From: Terriglobia bacterium
Lineage (GTDB): Bacteria; Acidobacteriota; Terriglobia; Terriglobales; Acidobacteriaceae
Assembly (NCBI GenBank): GCA_032252755.1
Contig: JAVUPY010000009.1
Span: 1 to 62,155 of the forward strand
Reading direction: 5' to 3'
DNA: 62,155 nucleotides
Shown here: positions 43,359 through 52,905 of the stretch, one piece after another
Layout of the letters: each line of letters opens with the position of its first letter
How positions within the stretch are numbered: the first letter of the stretch is position 1
Made by a program: the position numbers and the translations under genes
The notes under the pieces: generated by a model
The model's input: only the letters and a program-made list of their open reading frames with translations
Database searches by the model: none
What the model was told of the DNA's origin: nothing

Positions 43359-44674
43359 ACCTGAACGAAACGCACGACCCTAGCGCGAAGTCCTGGATTG
43401 AATCGGCCAATCGCGCGGGGACAGATTTTCCTATTCAAAACCTGCCATTTGGAGTCTTCCGCCATATTGCCAGTACCGAGGCGCCGCGCATTGGCGTAGC
43501 CATCGGGGATGTGATTCTCGACATGGCTGGGGCGGAGATGGAAGGCTTCTTTGACGGAGACTCCAGTCGCGCCGCCCAGTCCTGCATGGCGGAGAGTCTG
43601 AACGAACTGATGTCGTTGAACCAGGAGCAATGGTCGGCGCTGCGGCGGCGATTGAACCAGTTACTGCGAAGCGACGCTCCGGCGGGATTTCGGCAGCGAC
43701 TCTCGCGACATCTGGTTCCGATGGCCTCGGTCGAGATGCTCATGCCCGCAGTCATCGGTGACTACACGGATTTCTACGCGTCAATTTTTCACGCGACCAA
43801 CGTCGGCAGCATGTTCCGGCCAGACAGTCCTCTGCTGCCGAATTACAAGTACATCCCGATCGGGTATCACGGGCGCGCGTCGTCGATCGTGGTCAGCGGA
43901 ACGCCTGTGTTCAGACCTTCCGGGCAAACACGGCCCGATCCTCAGCAACCGCCAACGTTCGGACCGAGCAAGGCGCTGGATTATGAGTTGGAGATGGGCG
44001 TGTTCGTTGGTGGCGGAAACATGCTGGGCTCGTCGATACCGATTGATTCGGCCAGCCAGAAGGTCTTCGGATTCTGTCTCGTAAATGACTGGTCGGCGCG
44101 AGACGTGCAGAGTTGGGAGTACCAGCCGCTTGGACCGTTTCTTGCGAAGAATTTCGTGACATCGATCTCGCCATGGGTTGTTACGGCCGAGGCGCTGGAG
44201 CCCTTTCGGTGGCCGGCTTTGAAGCGTGACGAATCAGATCCTGCGCCGCTCCCGTACCTGCTCTCGGAAGAAGACCAGCTCGAAGGCGCGTTCGATATCA
44301 CGCTCGAGGTTCGGCTGCGAACGGCGAAGATGCGCGACAAGGGCGACAAGGCCGTGCCGTTGAGCCGCGGATCGTTCCGCGATATGTACTGGACGGTTTC
44401 CCAGATGATTGCGCATCACGCCAGCAATGGTTGCAACCTGCGGCCGGGGGATCTATTGGCCAGCGGAACGGTTTCAGGTCGCACAAAAGACTCGCGCGGA
44501 TGCCTACTGGAGTTGACGTGGCGCGGGGCTGAGCCAATCGAGTTGCCGACCGGAGAAACACGAAAGTTCCTGGAAGACGGCGACGAGGTGATCTTTGCCG
44601 GGTTTTGCGAGCGAGAAGGATACCCGAGAATTGGTTTTGGGGAATGCAGGGGCGAGGTACTGCCGGCGAAGTAA
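43355..44674 (+). CDS. fahA: Fumarylacetoacetase
   Basis: 439 residues. VIGDYTDFYASIFHATNVGSMFRP contains the metal-binding aspartate and catalytic histidine of eukaryotic-type fumarylacetoacetase; YELEMGVFVGGGN, VNDWSARDVQSWEYQPLGPFLAKNF and LLASGTVSG follow. It splits fumarylacetoacetate into fumarate and acetoacetate, the last step of tyrosine catabolism. Starts within the end of the preceding gene (4-bp overlap). Stop codon abuts the stop of the convergent receiver-like gene with no gap. Confidence 0.96.
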   Translation: MNLNETHDPSAKSWIESANRAGTDFPIQNLPFGVFRHIASTEAPRIGVAIGDVILDMAGAEMEGFFDGDSSRAAQSCMAESLNELMSLNQEQWSALRRRLNQLLRSDAPAGFRQRLSRHLVPMASVEMLMPAVIGDYTDFYASIFHATNVGSMFRPDSPLLPNYKYIPIGYHGRASSIVVSGTPVFRPSGQTRPDPQQPPTFGPSKALDYELEMGVFVGGGNMLGSSIPIDSASQKVFGFCLVNDWSARDVQSWEYQPLGPFLAKNFVTSISPWVVTAEALEPFRWPALKRDESDPAPLPYLLSEEDQLEGAFDITLEVRLRTAKMRDKGDKAVPLSRGSFRDMYWTVSQMIAHHASNGCNLRPGDLLASGTVSGRTKDSRGCLLELTWRGAEPIELPTGETRKFLEDGDEVIFAGFCEREGYPRIGFGECRGEVLPAK

Positions 44675-45055
44675 TCAGCAGGCAGTAGCCGGAAGGTTGG
44701 ACCACATCCCGATCGGATCGAATGGCGTGCAACATGCTTGCACTCCGAGCAACGTGAACTCTTCGCGAACCGCGGGATCGGGCGTGATTCCGAAGAGGGG
44801 AATGCCGAGTTCGGAGCAAAGCGTTAGGAGCTTGGAAATTGTCCGCGCCACCTTCGGGCTTGGCTGGACAACGATGAGAGCAATGACCGCAACCTTCTCC
44901 TGACGCGCCAGTGCAGTGGCCTGCGAGGCCGAGGTGGCGACCACCGGTTCCCAGCCGCCCCGCATGCGCAGTCCGAACGCCGACAACTCCGCGACATCCT
45001 TGTCCTCGGCAAAGAGAAGCAGCTTACGTTGGATATCGGGCATGGGGACCGTCAT
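44675..45055 (-). CDS. Degenerate receiver-like protein
   Basis: 126 residues (from ATG at 45055). The order LLLFAEDKDVAELSAFGLRMRG, VVATSASQATALARQEK and IALIVVQPSPK resembles a CheY-type receiver fold. The acidic pair (ED) is kept, but the residue where the phosphorylated Asp should be is not Asp (IALIVVQ), and the conserved Lys is not found. It is probably a pseudo-receiver with a phosphorylation-independent role. Transcribed convergently with fahA, and their stop codons abut. A longer upstream extension to 45289 looks non-coding. Confidence 0.6.
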   Translation of the reverse strand: MTVPMPDIQRKLLLFAEDKDVAELSAFGLRMRGGWEPVVATSASQATALARQEKVAVIALIVVQPSPKVARTISKLLTLCSELGIPLFGITPDPAVREEFTLLGVQACCTPFDPIGMWSNLPATAC

Positions 45056-45294
45056 AGGGCAGCGGCAAGAATCGCTACATCTATTCTGCCCTTGCTGTTG
45101 AAACCTACCATCCCACGATGGAAGCGCAGGTCCCACGAAGGTCGTAGCCTTGGCGCGTGGCAGAAGTTGGCGCGTGATTAGAACAGGAGTGCCGGCTCTG
45201 GAGTAGCGAAGCTTGCAAATAGATTTACGAAATTGAGTCGCGCAACCGCCTCTGTTAGTGTGGTCCGTCGGAACTCCGGCGTGGAGCAACTTCC

Positions 45295-46290
45295 GTGTAC
45301 GTGGCCCATGGCAACCGTTACGACTCCATGCAGTATCGCCTTTGCGGACGCAGCGGCCTCAAGCTTCCCCTGATCTCTCTTGGGCTTTGGCACAACTTCG
45401 GTGGCGTCGATACGCTGGAGAACTGCCGGGCGATGCTGCGGTGCGCATTCGACCTCGGAATTACCCATCTCGATTTAGCCAACAATTATGGGCCGCCGCC
45501 GGGGTCGGCAGAGGAGAACTTCGGGCGGGCGCTGCGAATGGATTTCGCGGAGTATCGCGATGAACTGATCATTTCCACCAAGGCTGGCTACCTGATGTGG
45601 CCGGGACCTTATGGCGAATGGGGATCTCGCAAGTACCTGCTGGCGAGTCTTGACCAGAGCCTGAAGCGGATGGGGCTCGACTACGTCGATATCTTTTACT
45701 CGCACCGGCCCGATCCGGAGACGCCGCTCGAAGAGACGATGCTCGCGCTGGACCAGGCGGTGCGCTCGGGCAAGGCGCTCTACGCCGGAGTCTCGAATTA
45801 CAGCCCGGAGCAGACCGCCGAGGCGGCGAAGATCCTGCGTACCTTGCGGACGCCGTTCATCATTCACCAGATGAAGTATTCGATGTTCGTCCGCACGCCC
45901 GAAGCGGGACTGTTTGATGAACTGCGCCGTGACGGAGTCGGTGGCATCGCATTTACCCCGCTGGCGCAAGGATTGCTCACGGATCGTTATCTGAAGGGCA
46001 TTCCGGCGGATTCGCGCGCGGCGAAGACCAGCAGCCCTTTCCTGAACGCGAAGGACGTGACCGAGCAGCGAATGGCACAGGTCCGCGCGTTGGGCGAGAT
46101 CGCGCGGCAAAGAGGCCAAGGACTGGCGCAGATGGCGCTGGCGTGGGTTCTGCGACAGGACGTAATGGCGAGCGCCCTGATCGGCGCGAGCCGGGTCGAG
46201 CAGATCGAGCAGAATGTTGCCGCGATCAACAACCTGGGTTTCTCGGAAGAAGAACTAGCGAAAATTGATCAGATCGCCGGGCGAACTTAG
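45295..46290 (+). CDS. yghZ: Aldo/keto reductase (YghZ/Gpr type)
   Basis: 331 residues. Start GTG at 45295 yields MYVAHGNRYDSMQYRLCGRSGLKLP, the same opening as E. coli YghZ. The family tetrad is present: aspartate in THLDLANNYG with the tyrosine, lysine in ISTKAGY and histidine in FYSHRPD. It is NADPH-dependent and reduces aldehydes such as L-glyceraldehyde 3-phosphate in E. coli. Lies alone on its strand and converges with nagA. Confidence 0.94.
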   Translation: MYVAHGNRYDSMQYRLCGRSGLKLPLISLGLWHNFGGVDTLENCRAMLRCAFDLGITHLDLANNYGPPPGSAEENFGRALRMDFAEYRDELIISTKAGYLMWPGPYGEWGSRKYLLASLDQSLKRMGLDYVDIFYSHRPDPETPLEETMLALDQAVRSGKALYAGVSNYSPEQTAEAAKILRTLRTPFIIHQMKYSMFVRTPEAGLFDELRRDGVGGIAFTPLAQGLLTDRYLKGIPADSRAAKTSSPFLNAKDVTEQRMAQVRALGEIARQRGQGLAQMALAWVLRQDVMASALIGASRVEQIEQNVAAINNLGFSEEELAKIDQIAGRT

Positions 46291-46297
46291 CGGGTAC

Positions 46298-47482
46298 TTA
46301 ACTCGCTGCGTGAGTGCCCGACTTTCCGATAGCCGGAATTCCGGCGGCGAAGCACTCGATGACCTCGCCCTTGCGAGAGAGCACGGTGATGTCTGCTCGG
46401 TTTCCGGCGGTCAGTGCCCCGCGCCCTGACTCTCCGATGACGCGGGCGGGGTTCGCAGTGACCAGCCGGACCGCGTCTTCGATTCCCCAGCCTGAGAAGC
46501 GCATGACATTTTGAACCGCGCCTTCCAGTGTCAGGACGCTGCCCGCGAGTTTGCCACCGAATTCGCAGCGAGAGCCCTGAACTGTCACCTCGAACGTCCC
46601 TAATTTGTATTTGCCGTCAGGCATCCCGGACGCGCTGATCGCGTCGGTCACCAGAACAGACCTTTCAACGCCTTTGCAGCGCAGGAAGAGTTCAACCACG
46701 GTTTGATCAACGTGGATTCCGTCCGCGATGATTTCCGCGCTCATCGCCTCGCTCGCAAGGACGCGCCCCACGACACCGGGTTCGCGATGATTGAGCGGGC
46801 GCATGGCGTTGAATGTGTGGGTCGCGTGTGTGGCGCCAGCTTCGATCGCGGCGTCAGCATCTTTTTGCAACCCGTCGGTGTGCCCGAGCGAGATGCGAAC
46901 TCCACGTTTCACGGCCTCCCGAATCAACTCAGTGGCGCCGGGAAGCTCCGGAGCGATGGTGATCAAGCGAAGATGACCATTCGCCGCGCGATAGTAGCGG
47001 TCGAACATCTCGAGCGTAGGGTTCTCGATGGCCGACGTGGGATGCACACCGCAACGAGCCTTGCTGATCCACGGACCTTCCATGTGGATTCCGAACGGCA
47101 CCGCCGCAGCGGTCTCCGAATGCCAGTTGTGGATCTGCTCCGCGAGACGCTCGATGGAAGCGAGGAGAACCGGGGTTTCCGCGGTGACCGTGGTCGCGAG
47201 AAACGAAGTTACACCGCGCTGGGCCAGGAACGAGGCCATCTTTTCCAGACCCTTCTGGTCGCCCTGCATGACGTCATAACCGGCGGAACCGTGGATGTGA
47301 ATGTCGATGAAGCCGGGTGCGAGCACTGCGCCGGAGAATTCTCGGAGTGCAGCGTTGCCGGGGATTTCGACAGCGCTGGCGGGGCCGAGTTTCGTGATCA
47401 CTCCGTCCTCGACGAGAATCACGGGCGATGAGATTTGTCCGGTGGAGGACAGCAGTTCGGCAGCGGTGATAGCGGTGATCAA
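46298..47482 (-). CDS. nagA: N-acetylglucosamine-6-phosphate deacetylase
   Basis: 394 residues. Metal and catalytic motifs: DIHIHGSAGYDVMQGD, GIHMEGPWISKARCGVHPTS, LGHTDGLQKDADAAIEAGATHATHTFNAMRPLNHREPGVVG, VTDAISASGMPDG. It removes acetate from GlcNAc-6-P, feeding amino sugar use and cell wall recycling. TTG start at 47482 with AGGG upstream. No nagB or transporter neighbour is in the window. Confidence 0.95.
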   Translation of the reverse strand: MITAITAAELLSSTGQISSPVILVEDGVITKLGPASAVEIPGNAALREFSGAVLAPGFIDIHIHGSAGYDVMQGDQKGLEKMASFLAQRGVTSFLATTVTAETPVLLASIERLAEQIHNWHSETAAAVPFGIHMEGPWISKARCGVHPTSAIENPTLEMFDRYYRAANGHLRLITIAPELPGATELIREAVKRGVRISLGHTDGLQKDADAAIEAGATHATHTFNAMRPLNHREPGVVGRVLASEAMSAEIIADGIHVDQTVVELFLRCKGVERSVLVTDAISASGMPDGKYKLGTFEVTVQGSRCEFGGKLAGSVLTLEGAVQNVMRFSGWGIEDAVRLVTANPARVIGESGRGALTAGNRADITVLSRKGEVIECFAAGIPAIGKSGTHAAS

Positions 47483-47571
47483 TAGGGTTTCCCTGTCGCG
47501 GTATTCGGCACACGCTCGCCGAGGGCAACATTAACTGCTGTGACTCGGTTCGTCAATCGCGCGTGGGAGTT

Positions 47572-48600
47572 TCAGGCGGTTCGAGCGGCGGCGCGCAGCA
47601 TGGCGCGAACGCTGTTGGCGGCACGCCATTGTCCCGGAGTAGTGCCCTCCCAAGCCTGGAATGCACGGAAGAATGAGTTGGCATCCTCATAACCGAGCAG
47701 GTACGCCGTCTCGTTCAGTTCAAAGCTCGTGTGCAGGAGATAGTGGTGAGCGAGCTCGCGGCGCGCCTCCTGCATAAGTTGCTGGAACGTCACCCCATCC
47801 TCGGTCAAGCGTCTCTGCAAAGTTCTTGTGCTCATGCGCAGGTCGCGGGCCACAGCAGCGATCCCGGGGCGCTGTCCGGCTAGAAGGCGCTTCAGAGCGG
47901 CCTTCACCTCTTCAGCGATCGTTTTCTGTAAGAGCCGCTGTGACAGTTCCGTTTCCAACTGTGGTGCCACGGCCGCAAGCAGGTCGGCATTGTGCGTCAC
48001 GAATGGCTTATCGAGATCGGTCTTGCTGAAAATGAGAGCGTTCTGCGGCGACCCGAAGCGCACCGGAGCCTGGAAATGCTGCTCATAGGTTTCTTGGCAA
48101 GTTGAAAAATGGCGGAATTCAACGCGAACCGGATTGATTTGTTTGCCCATGCCGCGCCGGGCCAGTGAAAGCAGCCACGCGAAACAGACGTCAATCAATA
48201 TGGCCGGTTCTTCCGCCTGCGCGAGCAGGAAGTTGAATTGAACGCGGCTCTCGTCGCCTTGCTCGACTACGTCGATGCTTTCCGGACAGGTGATCTGCTT
48301 GTAGCGCGCGATACGGGCGAGGGCATCGCGAAACGAGCGCGTACACAGCGCTGCAATAGCAATCGGATCGTAACGCTCGATGCGATCCGCCACACCAAGT
48401 TTGAGGCCGATGGCGGGATCATGGCCCACTTCGGCAATCGCGGAATAGAACGCGAAGAGTTCTTCCGTAGTCAGCAGCATCTTCTCCTGCTTGAGAAGAC
48501 CCAGAGGCAGACTTGCCCGGGAGAGAACCTGTGCAGGAGAAAGGCCCAGATCCTCGAGCTTGCGGGGAATAGCGGCGGAGACACGAAAGCGATTGCTCAT
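47572..48600 (-). CDS. AraC-family transcriptional regulator
   Basis: 342 residues from the ATG at 48600. A long N-terminal ligand-binding-type domain of the AraC/OruR class (about 15-225) precedes a C-terminal HTH_18 domain (about 240-330: GIAAVARDLRMSTRTLQRRLTEDG, FELNETAYLLGYEDANSFFRAFQAWEGTTPGQWR). It lies just downstream of the alcohol dehydrogenase gene on the same strand, so it may regulate that gene or itself. A hairpin between them could separate the transcripts. Confidence 0.92.
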   Translation of the reverse strand: MSNRFRVSAAIPRKLEDLGLSPAQVLSRASLPLGLLKQEKMLLTTEELFAFYSAIAEVGHDPAIGLKLGVADRIERYDPIAIAALCTRSFRDALARIARYKQITCPESIDVVEQGDESRVQFNFLLAQAEEPAILIDVCFAWLLSLARRGMGKQINPVRVEFRHFSTCQETYEQHFQAPVRFGSPQNALIFSKTDLDKPFVTHNADLLAAVAPQLETELSQRLLQKTIAEEVKAALKRLLAGQRPGIAAVARDLRMSTRTLQRRLTEDGVTFQQLMQEARRELAHHYLLHTSFELNETAYLLGYEDANSFFRAFQAWEGTTPGQWRAANSVRAMLRAAARTA

Positions 48601-48615
48601 AGTTCTGAAAACGCG

Positions 48616-48637
48616 GGCGCCGGAAATTCCCGGCGCC
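48616..48637 (-). terminator. Probable terminator/attenuator between adh and araC genes
   Basis: GGCGCCGG (48616-48623) and CCGGCGCC (48630-48637) form a perfect 8-bp GC stem with a 6-base loop. On the minus strand it is followed a few bases later by TTTT (CGCGTTTTCAG), making a weak intrinsic terminator after the alcohol dehydrogenase and just before the araC start. Confidence 0.5.
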
Positions 48638-48668
48638 ATGAAAGCTATTCAGTTCACCGAACCGGCGC

Positions 48669-49772
48669 CTACTTCAGTGATGCCATATCGATGACGAAAC
48701 GGTACTTCACGTCGCTTTTAAGCATTCGCTCGTAAGCTTCGTTGATCTTCTGAATGGGAATCATCTCGATGTCGCAGGTAATGTTGTTCTCGGCACAGAA
48801 GTCGAGCATCTCCTGCGTTTGCGGCAGCCCACCTATGAGCGACCCGGCGAGGCTGCGCCGGCCGAAAATCAGGTTGAATCCCGCCACGGGTGTTGGCTGG
48901 GGCGGGGCGCCGACAAGGGTCATAGTTCCGTCTCGCTTCAGCAGGTTGAGATAGGCATTCAGGTCGTGCGGGGCGGAAACCGTGTCGAGAATGAAGTCGA
49001 AGCTGCCGGCGTGCTTTAGCATCTCCTGTGAATCCTTCGAGATCACGACTTCATGAGCGCCAAGCCGAAGCGCATCCTGCGTCTTGCCAGGGGAGGTCGT
49101 GAACAGGACGACGTCGGCGCCAAAGGCATTGGCGAACTTTACGCCCATATGTCCCAAGCCGCCAAGGCCGACGATGCCGACCTTCTGTCCCTTGCTGACA
49201 TTCCAATGCCGCAGCGGCGAATAAGTTGTTATTCCGGCACACAGAAGCGGCGCCGCGGCCGCGAGGTTCAGCTTATCGGAGACGCGCAGCGTAAAGGCTT
49301 CGTCAACTACGATGCTGTCGGAGTATCCGCCGTAGGTGACGCCGCCGAGGTGCTTGTCTTCCGCGTTGTAGGTGAACGTGGCACCGCCAAGGCAGAACTG
49401 CTCTTCGCCGGCGCGGCAGTTCTCGCAGACGCGATCCGAGTCGACCAGGCAGCCGACAGCGGCGATATCGCCTTCCCTGAATTTCTTGACAGCGGTGCCG
49501 ACCTTCGTGACGCGGCCGACGATCTCATGACCGGGAACGCATGGATAAACCGTCGGCATCATGGCTTCCCACTCGTTGCGTACCGTATGCAGGTCCGAGT
49601 GGCAAACTCCGCAGTACAGAACCTGGATCTGGACATCGGTCGGCAGCGGTTCGCGCCGCTCAACGTTATGGGGGGCAAGCGCGGAACTTGCGCTGTGCGC
49701 GGCGAACGCCTTTGCCGTATATGTTTTTCGGGATGCTGCCCGCTCCGGGGTGATAGCAGGTGTGACACTCAT
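48669..49772 (-). CDS. Zinc-dependent NAD(P) alcohol dehydrogenase (YahK/cinnamyl type)
   Basis: 367 residues with a short N-terminal extension. Catalytic zinc: CGVCHSDLHT and PGHEIVGRV. The structural zinc cysteines are present only partly typical (CENCRAGEEQFC). Cofactor-binding GLGGLGHMGVKFANAFGADVV is a Rossmann motif. YahK-like members reduce a broad range of aldehydes with NADPH. The ATG at 49772 is chosen. Followed by an AraC regulator gene, suggesting inducible expression by an aldehyde or alcohol. Confidence 0.94.
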   Translation of the reverse strand: MSVTPAITPERAASRKTYTAKAFAAHSASSALAPHNVERREPLPTDVQIQVLYCGVCHSDLHTVRNEWEAMMPTVYPCVPGHEIVGRVTKVGTAVKKFREGDIAAVGCLVDSDRVCENCRAGEEQFCLGGATFTYNAEDKHLGGVTYGGYSDSIVVDEAFTLRVSDKLNLAAAAPLLCAGITTYSPLRHWNVSKGQKVGIVGLGGLGHMGVKFANAFGADVVLFTTSPGKTQDALRLGAHEVVISKDSQEMLKHAGSFDFILDTVSAPHDLNAYLNLLKRDGTMTLVGAPPQPTPVAGFNLIFGRRSLAGSLIGGLPQTQEMLDFCAENNITCDIEMIPIQKINEAYERMLKSDVKYRFVIDMASLK

Positions 49773-50060
49773 GTCCGTACCTCTCCTTTCGCACGAAATT
49801 CAGGGTAAACAACCGGGAGGATTCCTTCACTAGCAGGTCGCGCCAATGTACTTGCAGGACACGACAATGCTAGCAGGAACGAGAGAGGCTTGCAGGGGCT
49901 GGCGACCGCCATAATGGCGCGCTTCCTGGAGGAATTCACGAGCCAGTTCGAGAATAACGGACAAACGAACCTGTTGGTACGAGGTTCGGGAGTGACTTTC
50001 GTTATTTGTTGACCGCTACGTTAACAACTAACATATCGGTTCGATAACTCCGATCTAACG

Positions 50061-52607
50061 ATGAAGAGCGCTGACGGCCATTCCTCAACCTTCAAGGTCC
50101 CCGTGTGGTTCTCCGCAACCATACGGATGCTGTACTGCGGGCTGATGCTGTTGCTGTCGAGTTACTGCCTGCTCGCTTATCTTCCGGATATTTATTACTC
50201 GTATATAAGAGCGCCATTCCAGGCGTGGCTTCCCTGGCTTATCGATCACCAACCGTCGCTTTTCAGTTCGGTGGCGCTGGTACTGTGCATTACGCTGTTT
50301 CTTGAGACGGATAAGCGGCATCTCCGACGATTGCTAATCGAATTTACGGCTTTACAGGTTGGAGCGGCTCTGTTCTTTATATTTGTTCGACCATTTGCGG
50401 AGATCCAGAACGATTCGCGTAGCTTCATCTGGGCCATGGTCCTGCTGTTTCCGATAGTATTCCTGGGCCTGCTGGACCGGCTTGCACATTGGAAATCCAT
50501 CGAGGAGTCAAACCAGGGGCCGCCACAGCGGCTGGAATTCGCCGCTCCATTATTGCTGGCGACTGCGATAGCGATTGTTTTTCCGGGCGTGGGTATCCTG
50601 CGATCGCTGCAGGCCAGCACGGCTTTTCGCATTGAAGCTTTCGATATCGGGGCGTGGATTTTCGCAATCTTCGCCCACGTTTTGTTCTGCGCCTTCCTGT
50701 TGAGCCTCTTCAACCTTCCCGAGTCGCTCTTTCGGAATTCTGCACGGCGCGCGAGATTGCGGTTTTTCTTGCGCAACCTGATTGTCTGGGTTGTTTTGCA
50801 ACGGATCGTTCAGAACGTCATTCTCGATTCAGTGCCCTTTTACTCGCTGGCGTCGCAGATTTATTCGGCGGCATTCGCTCTTTCTCTGCTGATGCTGGGC
50901 GGGTCATTACTCCTCCTCTTCGTGCAATTCGTGCGGATGCGTGGAGGGGTGCTGGTTAACGTGAACAGGTCGCGGCTCGCGATTGCAGTGGCCGCCATTC
51001 TCGTTGCCTGTGCGTACATCGTGCCGGTATTCATCGACATGATGGACTGGAATTACCTTCTTCAGAAGACCTGCACGCTCGTGCTCTGGGCGATTGCATT
51101 CACTGCCGCGTTTCTGTGGCGAAGAATGCGTTCGCCTCGACCTTATCCCACAGCAGTGTTGGTTGCGGTGCTTGTTTGTAGTCCATTGCTATATGTCTTT
51201 GCGTTGAAGGATGCAACTGGAGCGTCGCGGCCGACCTCGGGAAAGGGAATGCAAGGTGCACTGAGCAAGCACCTGAGCGTGGACGCCTCGTACCGCGTAA
51301 TCCAGGAACTGTGGTCTTGGCACAAGTCAAAGCCTTGCGACGATCTCTGCAAATATCTGCTCACGCAAACCAACTTACCGCCCACGGCCAGGGCTACCGC
51401 GGTGGATATACAGCTCACGAAGGAATTGAAGCCCGCGCAGGGCAAGAAGCCCAATATCTTTCTTTTCGTGGTCGACAGCCTGCGCCAGGACTACGTCTCC
51501 GCCTATAACCCGGCCGTGACCTTCACTCCGGAAATCGGAAAGTTCGCCGCCGACAGCGTGGTACTGCGGAACTCGTTCACACGCTACGCCGGAACAACGT
51601 TATCGGAGCCGGCGATCTGGTCGGGAACCATGTTGCTGCACAAGACCTACCTGCAGCCGTTTCACAACGTTGACAGCCTTGAAAAGCTGCTGGACGTGGA
51701 CGGATACCAACGCTTCATCACCGTTGACATTCCAGTGTTGCAGGTAATCCTCCAGCCCACGCCGGACTTAGTGCGCCTGGACGAAAACGTGAAGCGATGG
51801 ACGCAGGTGGACTTCTGCTCGACCCTGAGTGAAGCGGAGTCGAAAATCAGCCGGCGTGCGGACCCGAACCAGCCGATATTCATGTTCACGATGGCGAAGA
51901 ACATCCACACGGTCACGCTGTCGGAACTGCCTCCGGACCGCCAGCCCAAGAAAGCATATCCGGGTTTCAGGGCCACGACCGCTTCGGAACTGCAGCGGAT
52001 GGACGGTTGCTTCGGGGGTTTCGTTCGCTATTTAAAGGCCTCGGGCCTGTATGACAACAGCATCATCATCCTGACCTCGGATCACGGAGATTCTTTCGGG
52101 GAGTTCGGTCACCAGGGTCACGCAATGGAAGTCGATCCAGACGTGCTGCGAATCCCATTGATCATCCACTTGCCCGAGCAGATGAAGAAGCGCTATTACA
52201 ACGATCCCAACCAGGTGGCGTTCAATATCGACGTCACGCCAACGCTCTACTATTTGCTCGGACACGGACCCATCGTGAACGACCCGCGCTTCGGGCGGCC
52301 TCTATTTACGAAAACTAAAGAAGAGGCCGAAGAATACCAGCGGGACAACTATCTCGTCGCCTCCAGCTACGGCCCTATCTACGGTATCCTGGGCAAGAAC
52401 GGGAAGAGCCTGTTCGTTGCTAATGCGGACCGTGGGACGAATCAATATTTCAATCTGAGGAACGATCCCGAAGGCGGCATCAATCGTGTGAACGACAAGA
52501 TACTCGCTGCCGATCAGAAGATCGTTCGCGACGACGTAGAGGCAATTGCCAGGCTATACCAGTACAAATACCACGCACCCACCTTTATGGATTGGCTGAT
52601 GCACTGA
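50061..52607 (+). CDS. Polytopic membrane phosphotransferase-like protein (alkaline phosphatase superfamily)
   Basis: 848 residues: about ten membrane helices (roughly 15-380), then an alkaline-phosphatase-superfamily domain. Metal site VVDSLRQDY and TSDHGDSFGEFGHQGH are clear. At the nucleophile position the sequence is YAGTTLSEPAI, a threonine, with no C/S-x-P-x-R sulfatase signature. This argues for a phosphotransferase of the LtaS/EptA/OpgB kind, transferring a phospho-group to a surface polymer or lipid, and against a sulfatase. The acceptor is unknown. Monocistronic; weak ribosome binding site. Confidence 0.85.
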   Translation: MKSADGHSSTFKVPVWFSATIRMLYCGLMLLLSSYCLLAYLPDIYYSYIRAPFQAWLPWLIDHQPSLFSSVALVLCITLFLETDKRHLRRLLIEFTALQVGAALFFIFVRPFAEIQNDSRSFIWAMVLLFPIVFLGLLDRLAHWKSIEESNQGPPQRLEFAAPLLLATAIAIVFPGVGILRSLQASTAFRIEAFDIGAWIFAIFAHVLFCAFLLSLFNLPESLFRNSARRARLRFFLRNLIVWVVLQRIVQNVILDSVPFYSLASQIYSAAFALSLLMLGGSLLLLFVQFVRMRGGVLVNVNRSRLAIAVAAILVACAYIVPVFIDMMDWNYLLQKTCTLVLWAIAFTAAFLWRRMRSPRPYPTAVLVAVLVCSPLLYVFALKDATGASRPTSGKGMQGALSKHLSVDASYRVIQELWSWHKSKPCDDLCKYLLTQTNLPPTARATAVDIQLTKELKPAQGKKPNIFLFVVDSLRQDYVSAYNPAVTFTPEIGKFAADSVVLRNSFTRYAGTTLSEPAIWSGTMLLHKTYLQPFHNVDSLEKLLDVDGYQRFITVDIPVLQVILQPTPDLVRLDENVKRWTQVDFCSTLSEAESKISRRADPNQPIFMFTMAKNIHTVTLSELPPDRQPKKAYPGFRATTASELQRMDGCFGGFVRYLKASGLYDNSIIILTSDHGDSFGEFGHQGHAMEVDPDVLRIPLIIHLPEQMKKRYYNDPNQVAFNIDVTPTLYYLLGHGPIVNDPRFGRPLFTKTKEEAEEYQRDNYLVASSYGPIYGILGKNGKSLFVANADRGTNQYFNLRNDPEGGINRVNDKILAADQKIVRDDVEAIARLYQYKYHAPTFMDWLMH

Positions 52608-52862
52608 GGCGACGGACCCTCGACCTGTCGCGAATCCTGCAGTTGTAACAGAAATCGGAACTGGTCAGGCGCCTAACCGCGTGTGGGTGCGCGGAGCCGG
52701 GCACACCGGCCCCGAACGTTGTCTCCGCCCGTTAGGGAGAGAGTGCCCAGGGGAGCAGCAAAGGGTCGACGGCCAGTGCATGCGGCGGATGCATTCCCAA
52801 TGCGGCTTTCGGTGACCTCCACGATGCGGCGAGTTGACGGAATGATTGTAATCAGAAACAGA

Positions 52863-52889
52863 AACCGGCCACCGCAGGGGTGGCCGGTT
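52863..52889 (-). terminator. Terminator for the Oar-like receptor gene
   Basis: An 11-bp perfect stem (AACCGGCCACC at 52863-52873 with GGTGGCCGGTT at 52879-52889, 5-base loop). In minus-strand direction it is followed by a T-rich stretch (TTTCTGTTTCTG), and lies 17 bp after the receptor stop. The remaining 52608-52905 gap holds no gene. Confidence 0.75.
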
Positions 52890-52905
52890 CCATGGATGGA
52901 CTCAC

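Noticed and set aside
52608-52905. Possible small RNA or gene between the two convergent genes
   Set aside because: Only a terminator hairpin is supported; the remaining sequence has no promoter-like pair or coding pattern that I can defend.
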